Source of the DNA: Actinomycetes bacterium
GTDB taxonomy: Bacteria; Actinomycetota; Acidimicrobiia; Acidimicrobiales; JAMCPL01
Direction of reading: 5' to 3'
NCBI GenBank assembly: GCA_021846725.1
Contig: JAJZWK010000002.1
Coordinates: 1 to 38,247 of the forward strand
DNA: 38,247 nucleotides
The translations under genes and the position numbers were made by a program. The notes beneath the pieces were generated by a model, which saw nothing but the letters and a program-made list of their open reading frames with translations, was not told where the DNA came from and searched no databases. This document shows, piece by piece, positions 1-7,693 of the stretch (positions are counted from its first letter, which is position 1; every line of letters starts with the position of its first letter).

Positions 1-2
1 TT

Positions 3-140
3 GAGAGAGGTGATGATGGCGTTACCCTGGATGACTTTGATGGGTGTATTCATGTATTTCAGCAATTTTCTCCTGATTCCCCAGAGGCTGTAGAGGCGCT
101 TGATAGGTTGGGTGGCTTCTTCAAGACCCATCTGGCCTGA
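3..140 (+). CDS. Alpha/beta hydrolase, C-terminal fragment
   Basis: Only the last 45 codons of this gene are in the window; the reading frame is open from the left edge to a TGA at 138-140. The visible peptide contains DGCIHVFQQF followed by SPEAVEALDRLGGFFKTHL. This is the usual tail of the hormone-sensitive-lipase-like alpha/beta hydrolase-3 family, where the His of 'HVF' completes the Ser-Asp-His triad and a short amphipathic helix ends the protein. The nucleophile and the oxyanion motif lie outside the window, so the family call rests on this tail alone. Substrate cannot be inferred. The gene runs in the same direction as argS but is separated from it by a tRNA gene on the opposite strand. 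Confidence 0.6.
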   Translation, partial: ERGDDGVTLDDFDGCIHVFQQFSPDSPEAVEALDRLGGFFKTHLA

Positions 141-219
141 TCTGGCAACGATAGTTAATCGGTAGAGTTAAGCAAATAGCATACCACTAGCACCAACAGT
201 GCCCGCGACATTACAAGAG

Positions 220-291
220 TGCCCTCGACAGGATTCGAACCTGCGCACCTGGCTCCGGAGGCCAGCGCTCTATCCCCTGAGCTACGAGGGC
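220..291 (-). tRNA. tRNA-Arg, anticodon CCG
   Basis: Read on the minus strand, the 72 nt fold into a complete cloverleaf. The acceptor stem GCCCTCG pairs with CGAGGGC and is followed by discriminator A. The D arm is GCTC...GAGC, the anticodon stem CTGGC/GCCAG encloses loop CTCCGGA (anticodon CCG, Arg), and the T arm has GTTCGAAT. No CCA is encoded. It lies head to head with argS, 112 bp away, so substrate tRNA and its synthetase share an intergenic region; a tRNA-Arg beside argS is also found in mycobacteria. Confidence 0.95.
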
Positions 292-391
292 ATCGTGGCC
301 CTGCTATGTGGTATAGTTCTGTACTTGCACTTTCTGCACTTGCATTGAGTCTTCAGGAGTAATGTCCACGGGCAGCCCGACCACGGGTTAG

Positions 392-404
392 TATTATTAT
401 ACTA
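392..404 (+). promoter_or_regulatory. Possible -10 element of a leaderless argS transcript
   Basis: TATTAT at 392-397 fits the actinobacterial TANNNT -10 and is followed by exactly 6 nt before the argS ATG. There is no Shine-Dalgarno sequence upstream of that ATG. Transcription starting at or next to the A of ATG would give a leaderless mRNA. No good -35 is visible, so this is an inference from spacing. Confidence 0.4.
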
Positions 405-2035
405 TGCGTGAAGACTTACAGCGATCTATCGCAACAGTGCTGTCGGAATTAGGGATAGATGTAGCTCCCAGTGATGTTGTTATGGAGCGTCCTTTAAGAA
501 TTGAACATGGCGACTGGTCGACCAATGCAGCCTTGGTGTATGCCAAGTTGCTTGGAAAGAACCCCAGAGATCTGGCAAATGAGATATGCGATAAGGTGGC
601 AGATAGCGGGTTACAATATCTTGAACGTGTCGAGGTGGCTGGACCTGGCTTTGTAAACTTCCATCTCTCAATTGGGTGGCTCCACGATATACTGCTTGAT
701 GTTATTGACAAGGGTGAAGAGGGATATGCGCGATTCGACTTTGGAGCATCCGAGAGAGTGAACTTAGAGTTTGTCTCTGCCAATCCTACCGGCCCTATCC
801 ATGTCGGCAATGGTTGGTGGGGAGCGTATGGAGATTCGCTGGGTAGGGTGATGGCAAGATGTGGCTATACCGTACACCGAGAGTATTACGTGAATGATAC
901 AGGACGGCAGGTCAGGATGTTGGGAGAGAGTGTGTTGGCTCGTAAATTTGACAGTGAGATTCCAGATGATGGGTACCAAGGGGAGTACGTATCTCGCCTC
1001 GCCAAAAGCTATTCTGGACCCGCAGATGCCATGGTTGCTGGTAAATGGGCATCGGAGATGATACTGGAGGAGATAAAGGATACATTGGCATCTATAGGGA
1101 TTGAATACGATGCTTGGTTCTCACAGGCATCCATAGAAGAATCGGGTGCACTCAATGAGACGATCAATGAATTGCGTATTAAGGGGCTTATCGAAGAGAG
1201 AGATGGAGCTACTTGGTTTATGTCTCACACTGCCGGACTGGGAGACTCTCGGGATAGGGTACTTGTAAGGTCTGATGGTACTCCTACTTACCTCGGTGGT
1301 GACTTGGCATACCATCGTAATAAATTCCTTGTCAGAGGGTTTGATCGCGTAATAGATATATTTGGGGCAGACCATCAGGGCCAAGTCGCAAGCCTGAAAT
1401 GTGGCATGGATGCCTTGGGGGTGGATACTAGTCGTTTGGAGATATTGATTGGGCAGATGATATCTCTTGTGGAGGGTGGCAAATCGGGAAAGATGTCGAA
1501 GAGGTTGGGTAACTTTGTCTCGCTGGACGAATTGATTGAGGATTTAGGCTCTGATGCAGTTAGATTGTTGGCACTTATGGGTTCGCTGGACCAGGCGAAC
1601 ACCCTTGATCTGGATGTGGTAAGGAGCCAGTCCATGGAGAATCCTGTTTATTACATTCAATATGCTTATGCCAGGATATGTTCCCTGGAAAGAGTGCGTG
1701 AAGAGCGGTCTATTGAACGTGTACCCATAGAGAATGTCGACCTTGGTGTGCTATCGCATCCTCGCGAATTGGAGTTATTGAGGGTGCTGGAGACTATGCC
1801 TGATACGGTCAGAGAGGCATGTGAGGAGAGAGCGCCACATAAGGTAACCGCGTGGGTGAGGAAGTTGGCTGCTGCTTTTCATGGTTTTTATCACGATTGT
1901 CCGATTCTGTTTCAAGATCCAGACCAGGATGACTCCGCACTTATGCAGGCCAGGTTGTGGTTGGTAGAGGCATGTAGGGTTGCCTCGGTCATTGCGTTTT
2001 CATTGCTTGGCGTATCGACACTAGAGCGTATGTAG
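404..2035 (+). CDS. argS: Arginyl-tRNA synthetase
   Basis: This class I synthetase charges tRNA-Arg with arginine in the cytoplasm. At 543 residues it is close to the normal length of about 550-580. The N-terminal additional domain covers roughly residues 1-110. The ATP-binding signature appears as ANPTGPIHVGN with HVGN at residues 133-136, the HIGH-loop equivalent. The second signature, KMSKR, is at 363-367, and the last 130 residues form the helical DALR anticodon-binding domain. The ATG at 404 is the first start in frame. It has no SD sequence but has a TANNNT box 6 nt upstream, so the messenger may be leaderless. It heads the argS-lysA-hom-thrC-rho synteny block and lies beside a divergent tRNA-Arg gene. 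lysA follows after about 20 nt and is probably cotranscribed. Confidence 0.97.
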   Translation: MREDLQRSIATVLSELGIDVAPSDVVMERPLRIEHGDWSTNAALVYAKLLGKNPRDLANEICDKVADSGLQYLERVEVAGPGFVNFHLSIGWLHDILLDVIDKGEEGYARFDFGASERVNLEFVSANPTGPIHVGNGWWGAYGDSLGRVMARCGYTVHREYYVNDTGRQVRMLGESVLARKFDSEIPDDGYQGEYVSRLAKSYSGPADAMVAGKWASEMILEEIKDTLASIGIEYDAWFSQASIEESGALNETINELRIKGLIEERDGATWFMSHTAGLGDSRDRVLVRSDGTPTYLGGDLAYHRNKFLVRGFDRVIDIFGADHQGQVASLKCGMDALGVDTSRLEILIGQMISLVEGGKSGKMSKRLGNFVSLDELIEDLGSDAVRLLALMGSLDQANTLDLDVVRSQSMENPVYYIQYAYARICSLERVREERSIERVPIENVDLGVLSHPRELELLRVLETMPDTVREACEERAPHKVTAWVRKLAAAFHGFYHDCPILFQDPDQDDSALMQARLWLVEACRVASVIAFSLLGVSTLERM

Positions 2036-2055
2036 CGAGTTCTGGAGTAGATGGA

Positions 2056-3372
2056 GTGGATATGCTTGTAAATTCCGGCCCGATTTCTCATCATTTACTT
2101 CCTATGAATGCTGTTGTGGAAGGAGATGGAATGCTCAGTGTGGGTGGTGTCAGGCTCGATTATCTGGCACGCACATTTGGTACTCCGCTATTTGTCTATG
2201 ATGAAGGGCACTTACGTAGTCGTTGTAGAGAGGCATTATCGGCATGGGGCACAGGTGTGGCTTATGCCTCTAAGGCGTTTATGTGTAAAGCTATGGCCCG
2301 TTTAGCCTACGATGAGGGTATGCGTATTGATGTGGCGAGTGGTGGTGAGATGCACGTAGCTGTCAGTGCTGGGGTATCACCCTCTCATCTCATATTCCAC
2401 GGCAATAATAAGTCGGAGCAGGAGTTATTATGGGCATTTGAGTACGGAGTGGGTAGTATAGTAGTCGATTCATTCGACGAATTGAGACGCATAGCTAAGA
2501 TTGCACCACGATTTACAGATAGGCGAACCTCGGGGCAGGCTTTGATGATCCGGATCAACCCGGGTATAGAAGCTCATACTCATGAGTTCGTAAAGACTGG
2601 ACAAGTGGACTCCAAGTTCGGACTTTCTATTTCCAATGCCATGGAAGCAGTTCGTGCAATCAATGGTATGGATGGCGTATTCCTGTCAGGTATACATTCT
2701 CATATAGGGTCACAGATATTCAATGTGCATCACTTTGAAGAGGAGATAAGGATACTGGTTGATCTTGCTGGTAATATTATGACTACTCCGAGAGAGGGTG
2801 GTTATGATGAATTCGAACTGTGTATAGGTGGCGGATTAGGGGTCGCCTACCTATCGGATGAGAGGGCACCAAGTATTACCGAATGGGCTGAAACGGTCAA
2901 GGCCGTCGTTGCACCTTCGAGATTGCACATTACGGCCGAGCCCGGACGGTCAATAGTAGCAACTGCAGGTATGACGATCTATAGTGTTGGTACTGTCAAA
3001 GATATACCGGGTGTCCGTACTTATCTATCCGTGGATGGTGGCATGAGTGATAATCCGAGGCCGGTTCTTTACGGTAGCGGATATGAGGCTTTTATTGCCA
3101 GGGAGGTAAATGCAGAAAGGAGCAGGTCGGTAAGGGTTGTTGGAAAGCACTGTGAATCAGGTGACATACTTATATCAGATGCTCAATTGCCTGAAGATGT
3201 GAGTGTAGATGATCTTCTTGTAGTTCCAGTGACAGGTGCATACGGTTATTCCATGGCATCAAATTACAATAAAGTTCCCCGTCCACCGGTGGTATTTGTT
3301 TCTTCAGGGGATGCCAGGTTGGTTATCAGGGGAGAGACCTTGGATGATATGTGTCGATTGGATGTCCTGTGA
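2056..3372 (+). CDS. lysA: Diaminopimelate decarboxylase
   Basis: LysA removes CO2 from meso-diaminopimelate to give L-lysine, the last step of the pathway, using pyridoxal phosphate (PLP). The 438-residue protein is a fold-III PLP enzyme. The PLP lysine lies in YASKAF (Lys73), the N-terminal alpha/beta barrel runs to about residue 310 with HIGSQIF and the phosphate-binding GGGLGVAY, and EPGRSIVA follows. The C-terminal beta domain holds CESGDIL, whose Cys, Glu and Asp bind substrate at the dimer interface. The chosen start is GTG at 2056, which has GGAG 9 nt upstream; ATG at 2062 is an alternative. It follows argS closely, as in other actinobacteria. A short inverted repeat, CCTGT/ACAGG, overlaps the stop codon. 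Confidence 0.96.
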   Translation: MDMLVNSGPISHHLLPMNAVVEGDGMLSVGGVRLDYLARTFGTPLFVYDEGHLRSRCREALSAWGTGVAYASKAFMCKAMARLAYDEGMRIDVASGGEMHVAVSAGVSPSHLIFHGNNKSEQELLWAFEYGVGSIVVDSFDELRRIAKIAPRFTDRRTSGQALMIRINPGIEAHTHEFVKTGQVDSKFGLSISNAMEAVRAINGMDGVFLSGIHSHIGSQIFNVHHFEEEIRILVDLAGNIMTTPREGGYDEFELCIGGGLGVAYLSDERAPSITEWAETVKAVVAPSRLHITAEPGRSIVATAGMTIYSVGTVKDIPGVRTYLSVDGGMSDNPRPVLYGSGYEAFIAREVNAERSRSVRVVGKHCESGDILISDAQLPEDVSVDDLLVVPVTGAYGYSMASNYNKVPRPPVVFVSSGDARLVIRGETLDDMCRLDVL

Positions 3373-3409
3373 ACGTACAGGATCATGACCTACAGAGAGT
3401 TCACAAACA

Positions 3410-4891
3410 ATGATAGGTAATGGAACATATCCAATTAGCCCTGAGGCAGAAGACCAAAGTGCAGTGAAGAACCAGCATATAGTACAGGATCGAGACAAGG
3501 GGTCACAACTGCATGATGATAGAGCTGTCAAGGCGATGGCAGGTTTTAGTGAGCTGCTGGATAGCATCGACTACGCTGGACTGCACCGTGCTGTAATGGG
3601 GCATCCATTGCTTGCTCCAGATCCGCCACTATCGAGATGGAGGGCTATGCAATTACCCCTCCCGGAAAGAAATATCATTATGGGGTATGGTTTTGGTGAT
3701 CCTATCGTTGAAGGATGGAGAGACCCAAGATCAAAGTCAGTAGCTGATGAATTTGTCGAGTCCGGTATAGCATCTGTAGATGATCAGGGATGGCATACTG
3801 ATGGTTGGGTGGTAGTACCTTACGATGGAGGGTACTTGTTGGTAGATCGTTTCGCTCCTTATGGCGGAAATGACATTCGCGTATACTTGGGGAACGACTC
3901 ACTAATACTGGCGAATATGATCAGGCGTAGGAGGGGAATAAGAATGCTTGACCTTGGGGCAGGCTCGGGGATATACGGGCTACTATGTGCGGGGCATGAC
4001 AGCTTGGCTACCCTGACGGATATCGATTGGCGTGCGGTAGACTTTTGCCGATTGAACGAAGCTTTGAATCGATCGACAGGCAGAGTAACCCATTTTGTGA
4101 GGGTGCTTCAAGGAGATATATTTGAACCAGTGAAGGGCGAGAGATTCGATTTAGTAGTTTCCTTGCCTCCCTACGTTCCGAGCCTGAGCGAGGAGCAGTT
4201 GTATATGTTTGCCAATGGTGGAGAAAATGGCATTTCTGTGATAAGGCGTATTATAGAAGAGGTACCCAGCTATCTGAACGAACAGGGTGAGTTGATGATA
4301 CTGGTTCAGGCTATGTTAGACCAGGAAGGTAAGCCCCTTTTTTATGAGTCTATGGAATATAGCGAGAGAGTCGATCTGGATATACATATGACGCTTTTCG
4401 ACTTGCACTATCTCTGGCCATATGCTGTGGAACTCGCGGGAGAGTTGGTTGGTATATCCGGAGGTGATCAGAGAGTACAGCAGAAAATGGCAGAGGATAT
4501 GGTTCACTCATGGCGAAGTAACGGGGCTTATTGCGTTGGCAGTATCATATTGCGGGCAGTACGGAACAAATTCAATCATCAGATCACCATGCTTTATGCT
4601 GAACCAATTTGGTCATATTATGATATCCCTCTGCTGGACAGGGCAAGGTTGGTGCAATCCTCTGATCATTTTACGCTCGTAGCTGCTGATGGTAGAATGA
4701 CTACCTTGGATCCATCTATGGTTAAGCTAATTGAGCAATTTGACGGAAGTCGCAATCTCTATGATGCTGTGTCTCTTGCATGGCCTCGATCGTCCCCCGA
4801 TGCAGGAATGTCGTTACTAGATGTCGCAATGGAGAAGTGTTCTGAACTGGAGAAGGCTGGCATGCTGTCCAGGGGGAGGTATCGGGAATGA
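3410..4891 (+). CDS. Class I SAM-dependent methyltransferase with altered catalytic motif
   Basis: This 493-residue protein has a Rossmann methyltransferase core in the middle. Motif I is LDLGAGSG (residues 180-187), the acidic loop TDID is at 203-206, and the motif IV region is VVSLPPYVP (about 249-257). Motif IV resembles the (N/D)PPY of PrmC and RlmG-type N-methyltransferases, but the position normally held by Asn is Leu252. About 175 residues precede the core, and a C-terminal domain of about 60 residues (LDPSMVKLIEQFDG to ELEKAGML) looks like a small winged-helix or PqqD-like module. Actinobacteria carry related two-domain methyltransferases of unknown substrate. It sits between lysA and hom, about 37 nt after lysA and 21 nt before hom, where Mycobacterium has no gene. 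Substrate unknown; N- or O-methylation of a macromolecule is the broadest safe statement. Confidence 0.75.
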   Translation: MIGNGTYPISPEAEDQSAVKNQHIVQDRDKGSQLHDDRAVKAMAGFSELLDSIDYAGLHRAVMGHPLLAPDPPLSRWRAMQLPLPERNIIMGYGFGDPIVEGWRDPRSKSVADEFVESGIASVDDQGWHTDGWVVVPYDGGYLLVDRFAPYGGNDIRVYLGNDSLILANMIRRRRGIRMLDLGAGSGIYGLLCAGHDSLATLTDIDWRAVDFCRLNEALNRSTGRVTHFVRVLQGDIFEPVKGERFDLVVSLPPYVPSLSEEQLYMFANGGENGISVIRRIIEEVPSYLNEQGELMILVQAMLDQEGKPLFYESMEYSERVDLDIHMTLFDLHYLWPYAVELAGELVGISGGDQRVQQKMAEDMVHSWRSNGAYCVGSIILRAVRNKFNHQITMLYAEPIWSYYDIPLLDRARLVQSSDHFTLVAADGRMTTLDPSMVKLIEQFDGSRNLYDAVSLAWPRSSPDAGMSLLDVAMEKCSELEKAGMLSRGRYRE

Positions 4892-4912
4892 TGTGGAAGA
4901 TGGTGGGTATAG

Positions 4913-5830
4913 ATGAATAAGATACGGTGTGTCATATTGGGATGTGGCAATGTAGGCTCTGCTTTGGTGTCCCAGCTGATTATAGGTCACGATGACATTG
5001 TGGAGCGTACTGGTGTGGATATTGAGATTGCTGGTATTGCGGTCAGAGATGTCGCCAAGCACAGGGATGCCAAACACGCCTATATCGATGGGTCGCTTTT
5101 TACGGATGATCCATTTGCTCTTGTGAATGACAGCTCAGTGGATATAGTGGTGGAGTTGATCGGTGGTACGGATCCGGCATCACAGTTAATCGATAGAGCT
5201 ATCGAGACGGGTAAATCGGTCGTGAGTGCTAACAAGGAATTATTGGCTAGGCGGGGTAGTGACCTTGTTTCTGCGGCGGCTTCGGCAGGTGTAGAGCTAT
5301 TGTATGAGGCTGCTGTTGCTGGTGCGATACCAGTGGTACGCCTTCTTGCGGAGTCTCTTGCTGCTGAGCAGCTTTACAGGGTGTCAGGTATTGTGAATGG
5401 TACGACCAATTTCGTTCTGTCGGCGATGTCCGAAGAGGGAGTAGATTATCATGAAGCGCTTGAAGAAGCGCAACGTCTTGGTCTAGCTGAAAGCGATCCA
5501 AGTGCAGATGTAGATGGGTATGATGCGGCTGCAAAGGCTGCTATTTTGGCTAGTATCGCTTATCGTTGTGATGTACGGCTTGACGATGTAGCACGTGAAG
5601 GTATTACAAGGGTACGTGCCGAAGACGTGCAATACGCTAGGCAGCTTGGTTATATTATAAAGCTACTGGCGGTTACGGAGTTAAATCAGAAGAGCCGGTC
5701 TCATGCATCTGGAAGTCAGGTATCTCAAGTACCTTCAGTACCTCAAGTGTCCGTAAGAGTCTATCCTGCCATGGTGCCTATCTCTCACCACTTGCCTCTG
5801 TTCGTGGTGCGCATAATGCTGTATTCATAG
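4913..5830 (+). CDS. hom: Homoserine dehydrogenase, N-terminal part (frameshifted)
   Basis: Homoserine dehydrogenase reduces aspartate semialdehyde to homoserine, the branch point for threonine and methionine. This 305-residue frame carries the NAD(P)-binding domain (ILGCGNVGSALVSQL), ELIGG, SANKELLA and the catalytic domain with IVNGTTNF and DVDGYDAAAKAAILAS. Up to residue 293 (VYPAMVPISHHL) the match to the family is good. From there the frame reads LPLFVVRIMLYS and stops. The family sequence (ASVRGAHNAVFIEGE) continues in the -1 frame from position 5794. One G appears to be missing at about 5794 (TTGCC where TTGGCC would restore the frame). Either this is a sequencing or assembly error or the gene is inactivated. 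The ATG has GGTGGG a few nt upstream, and the gene is in the lysA-hom-thrC operon. Confidence 0.9.
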   Translation: MNKIRCVILGCGNVGSALVSQLIIGHDDIVERTGVDIEIAGIAVRDVAKHRDAKHAYIDGSLFTDDPFALVNDSSVDIVVELIGGTDPASQLIDRAIETGKSVVSANKELLARRGSDLVSAAASAGVELLYEAAVAGAIPVVRLLAESLAAEQLYRVSGIVNGTTNFVLSAMSEEGVDYHEALEEAQRLGLAESDPSADVDGYDAAAKAAILASIAYRCDVRLDDVAREGITRVRAEDVQYARQLGYIIKLLAVTELNQKSRSHASGSQVSQVPSVPQVSVRVYPAMVPISHHLPLFVVRIMLYS

Positions 5831-6279
5831 AAGGGGAGAGGTGCGGTGAAATAATGCTTTATGGGCAGGGGGCCGGGGGAGTACCTACAGCGTCAGCGGT
5901 AATGGGCGATCTCGTTGATGCTGCTGTCAAGAGGCTGGCGGGACATCAGCCCTATGTTAGTATGGTGCCAGCAAGGGAGCTGGTCCCTCGAGCATACGTG
6001 ATTCCGCCGTCTGAGCTCAGGTGTGCATGGTATATAAACATGGATGTAAGAGATCAGCCGGGTGTGTTGGCCGCTGTGGCTCATGTATTTGGTGATAATG
6101 GAGTTTCGATTCGTTCAATGGAACAGGTAGGTCTAGGTAGTGAGGCAAGACTGATATTCGTCACCCATGAAGCTAGGGAGGGTGATATAGATAAAACGCT
6201 GGAAGAGCTGCATGGTCTTGGTGCAGTTGAGAATATAGGTGGCATCTTACGTGTTTTTGGAGAGGGCCAAACGAGATGA
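5794..6279 (+). CDS. hom: Homoserine dehydrogenase, C-terminal part with ACT domain (frameshifted)
   Basis: This segment continues hom in the -1 frame. From codon 5794 it reads ASVRGAHNAVFIEGERCGE, then MLYGQGAGGVPTASAVMGDLV, the end of the homoserine dehydrogenase catalytic domain. An ACT domain follows (WYINMDVRDQPGVLAAVAHVF to GGILRVFGEG), which in this family mediates feedback inhibition by threonine. The first ATG inside the segment is at 5854, but that would begin in the middle of the catalytic domain and has no convincing ribosome site, so this is not an independent gene. The two parts together make about 455 residues, the expected length for a monofunctional actinobacterial enzyme. 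No X-XXY-YYZ slippery heptamer is present at the junction, so programmed frameshifting is unlikely. Confidence 0.88.
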   Translation, partial: ASVRGAHNAVFIEGERCGEIMLYGQGAGGVPTASAVMGDLVDAAVKRLAGHQPYVSMVPARELVPRAYVIPPSELRCAWYINMDVRDQPGVLAAVAHVFGDNGVSIRSMEQVGLGSEARLIFVTHEAREGDIDKTLEELHGLGAVENIGGILRVFGEGQTR

Positions 6280-6304
6280 GTTCCATGAGGCTGGGTAGAT
6301 TGTT

Positions 6305-7354
6305 ATGTCCTTGATGCAGGGTTGGCGAGGAGTTATAGAGGCATACCGTCCTTACCTGCCGGTTTCGGATAGTACACCTGTTGTCACCTTGCTAGAGGGT
6401 AGTACTCCTCTGCTTGAAGCTCCACGACTGTCCAAGAGGCTTGATTGTCAGGTGTGGCTAAAGTTGGAAGGCATGAATCCGACAGGATCCTTCAAGGATA
6501 GGGGCATGACTATGGCTATGTCTAAGGCTATGGAGGATTCAAGTAAGGCCGTAATATGTGCTTCTACCGGTAATACTTCTGCTTCTGCGGCGGCTTATGC
6601 AGCTAGAGCCGGTATTACATGTGTCGTCCTTATTCCTGAAGGTCACATAGCCTTGGGTAAATTGGCGCAGGCACTAGTTCACGGAGCTCGAGTATTACAG
6701 GTGAGGGGCAATTTTGACGAGGCGCTTACAGTAGTCAGAGAGATCGGGGATAATTATCCTGTAACGATCGTTAATTCGATTAACCCGTACCGCATAGAAG
6801 GACAGAAGACAGCAGCGTTTGAAATTTGCGATACTTTGGGAGAGGCTCCCGACTTTCACTTTTTACCGGTTGGCAATGCTGGCAATATAACTGCTTACTG
6901 GAAGGGTTACAAGGAGTATTTTGAAGCGGGTCGTATCAGTCGCCTACCTGCAATGATGGGGTTTCAAGCGGAAGGGGCAGCACCTATAGTGCTTGGTCAT
7001 CCGATAGACAGGCCGGAGACGGTGGCCACGGCGATAAGGATCGGCAATCCTGCTTCTTGGCAGGGGGCGTTGCATGCTGCATCGGAATCCAAGGGGAGCA
7101 TTGCTATGGTTAGCGATAAGGAGATTCTTGCTGCGTACAAGTTACTCGCTACCGAAGAATCTGTCTTTTGTGAGGCTGCTTCTGCTGCATCTGTTGCAGG
7201 TCTGTTAAAGTCAAATATACCATCGGGTTCTTTGGTTGTGTGTATATTGACTGGTCACGGATTAAAGGATCCTGACTTAGCTATCAGCCAGATAGAGGTA
7301 CCGAAGCCGGTGGATGCTACCAAAGATGCAGTACTGGAAGCGCTGGAGTTGTAG
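6305..7354 (+). CDS. thrC: Threonine synthase
   Basis: ThrC converts O-phosphohomoserine to threonine with PLP. The 349-residue length matches the short actinobacterial class. The N-terminus GWRGVIEAYRPYLPV is typical, GSTPLLEAP follows, and the PLP lysine is Lys64 in NPTGSFKDRG. STGNTSASAAAYAARAG binds the substrate, and a Gly-rich PLP phosphate site appears as LPVGNAGNITAYW. The start at 6305 is the first ATG giving the canonical N-terminus. It follows hom by about 25 nt. The gene expected next, thrB (homoserine kinase), is absent: no GHMP-kinase motif such as PxxxGLGSSAA occurs in the 339 bp before rho. Either thrB is elsewhere or another enzyme supplies phosphohomoserine. Confidence 0.96.
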   Translation: MSLMQGWRGVIEAYRPYLPVSDSTPVVTLLEGSTPLLEAPRLSKRLDCQVWLKLEGMNPTGSFKDRGMTMAMSKAMEDSSKAVICASTGNTSASAAAYAARAGITCVVLIPEGHIALGKLAQALVHGARVLQVRGNFDEALTVVREIGDNYPVTIVNSINPYRIEGQKTAAFEICDTLGEAPDFHFLPVGNAGNITAYWKGYKEYFEAGRISRLPAMMGFQAEGAAPIVLGHPIDRPETVATAIRIGNPASWQGALHAASESKGSIAMVSDKEILAAYKLLATEESVFCEAASAASVAGLLKSNIPSGSLVVCILTGHGLKDPDLAISQIEVPKPVDATKDAVLEALEL

Positions 7355-7410
7355 TGCTTCGTTTCGCAAGTAACTACTGTTCTCCACCTTGCCTTTGCCG
7401 GAATGAACAG

Positions 7411-7433
7411 TCTTCTGATCTTTCTTCTGATCT
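7411..7433. repeat. 11-bp tandem repeat downstream of thrC
   Basis: TCTTCTGATCT occurs at 7411-7421 and again at 7423-7433, a period of 12. It begins 57 nt after the thrC stop codon. Confidence 0.8.
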
Positions 7434-7478
7434 TATTTGCTTATTTGGTGAGTTTATTACGGGACAAGCCACTAATAC

Positions 7479-7507
7479 TTGCACGCCCTCTCGAATTGGT
7501 GTATTAT
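7479..7507 (+). promoter_or_regulatory. Sigma70-type promoter for rho
   Basis: TTGCAC at 7479-7484 and TATTAT at 7502-7507 are separated by exactly 17 bp. Both hexamers differ from consensus at few positions. Transcription would begin near 7514 and leave an untranslated leader of about 180 nt before the rho GTG. Confidence 0.7.
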
Positions 7508-7619
7508 ACAATTATCCGTTGCTAAATAATCTGTGTGGCGGTATATTCAAGCGGTACAAGCTCATTCAATAGGGTCGTGTATGCCTGGATCGGCGAGATG
7601 ATCGTATGTCAATGTGGAA

Positions 7620-7635
7620 TGTCGTCAAAACGACA
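7620..7635 (+). other. Stem-loop in the rho leader
   Basis: TGTCGT-CAAA-ACGACA forms a perfect 6-bp stem with a tetraloop, 58 nt before the rho start codon. A T-run (ATTTTTGC) lies about 13 nt further on, too far for a classical intrinsic terminator. A role in control of rho is possible but unproven. Confidence 0.45.
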
Positions 7636-7693
7636 ATCTTCAGAATGATTTTTGCAATGAGCAGTATATGAAATGATGAGGTGAAACAACCAA

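Larger units (their letters stand above)
7355..7693. other. thrC-rho intergenic region (339 bp), rho leader
   Basis: I find no supportable gene here; a 72-codon frame starting inside the thrC stop codon has no family features. The region holds an 11-bp tandem repeat (7411-7433), a strong promoter (7479-7507) and, in the resulting leader of about 180 nt, a perfect 6-bp stem with a CAAA loop at 7620-7635. Actinobacteria of this synteny usually carry thrB here, so the region may mark its loss. Confidence 0.6.

Noticed and set aside
5786..5800. Programmed -1 frameshift site in hom
   Set aside because: No slippery heptamer and no clear downstream stem; a one-base deletion or error is simpler.
7354..7572. 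72-codon frame after thrC (possible small gene or thrB remnant)
   Set aside because: It begins within the thrC stop codon, has no ribosome site, shows no GHMP kinase motif and contains the rho promoter.
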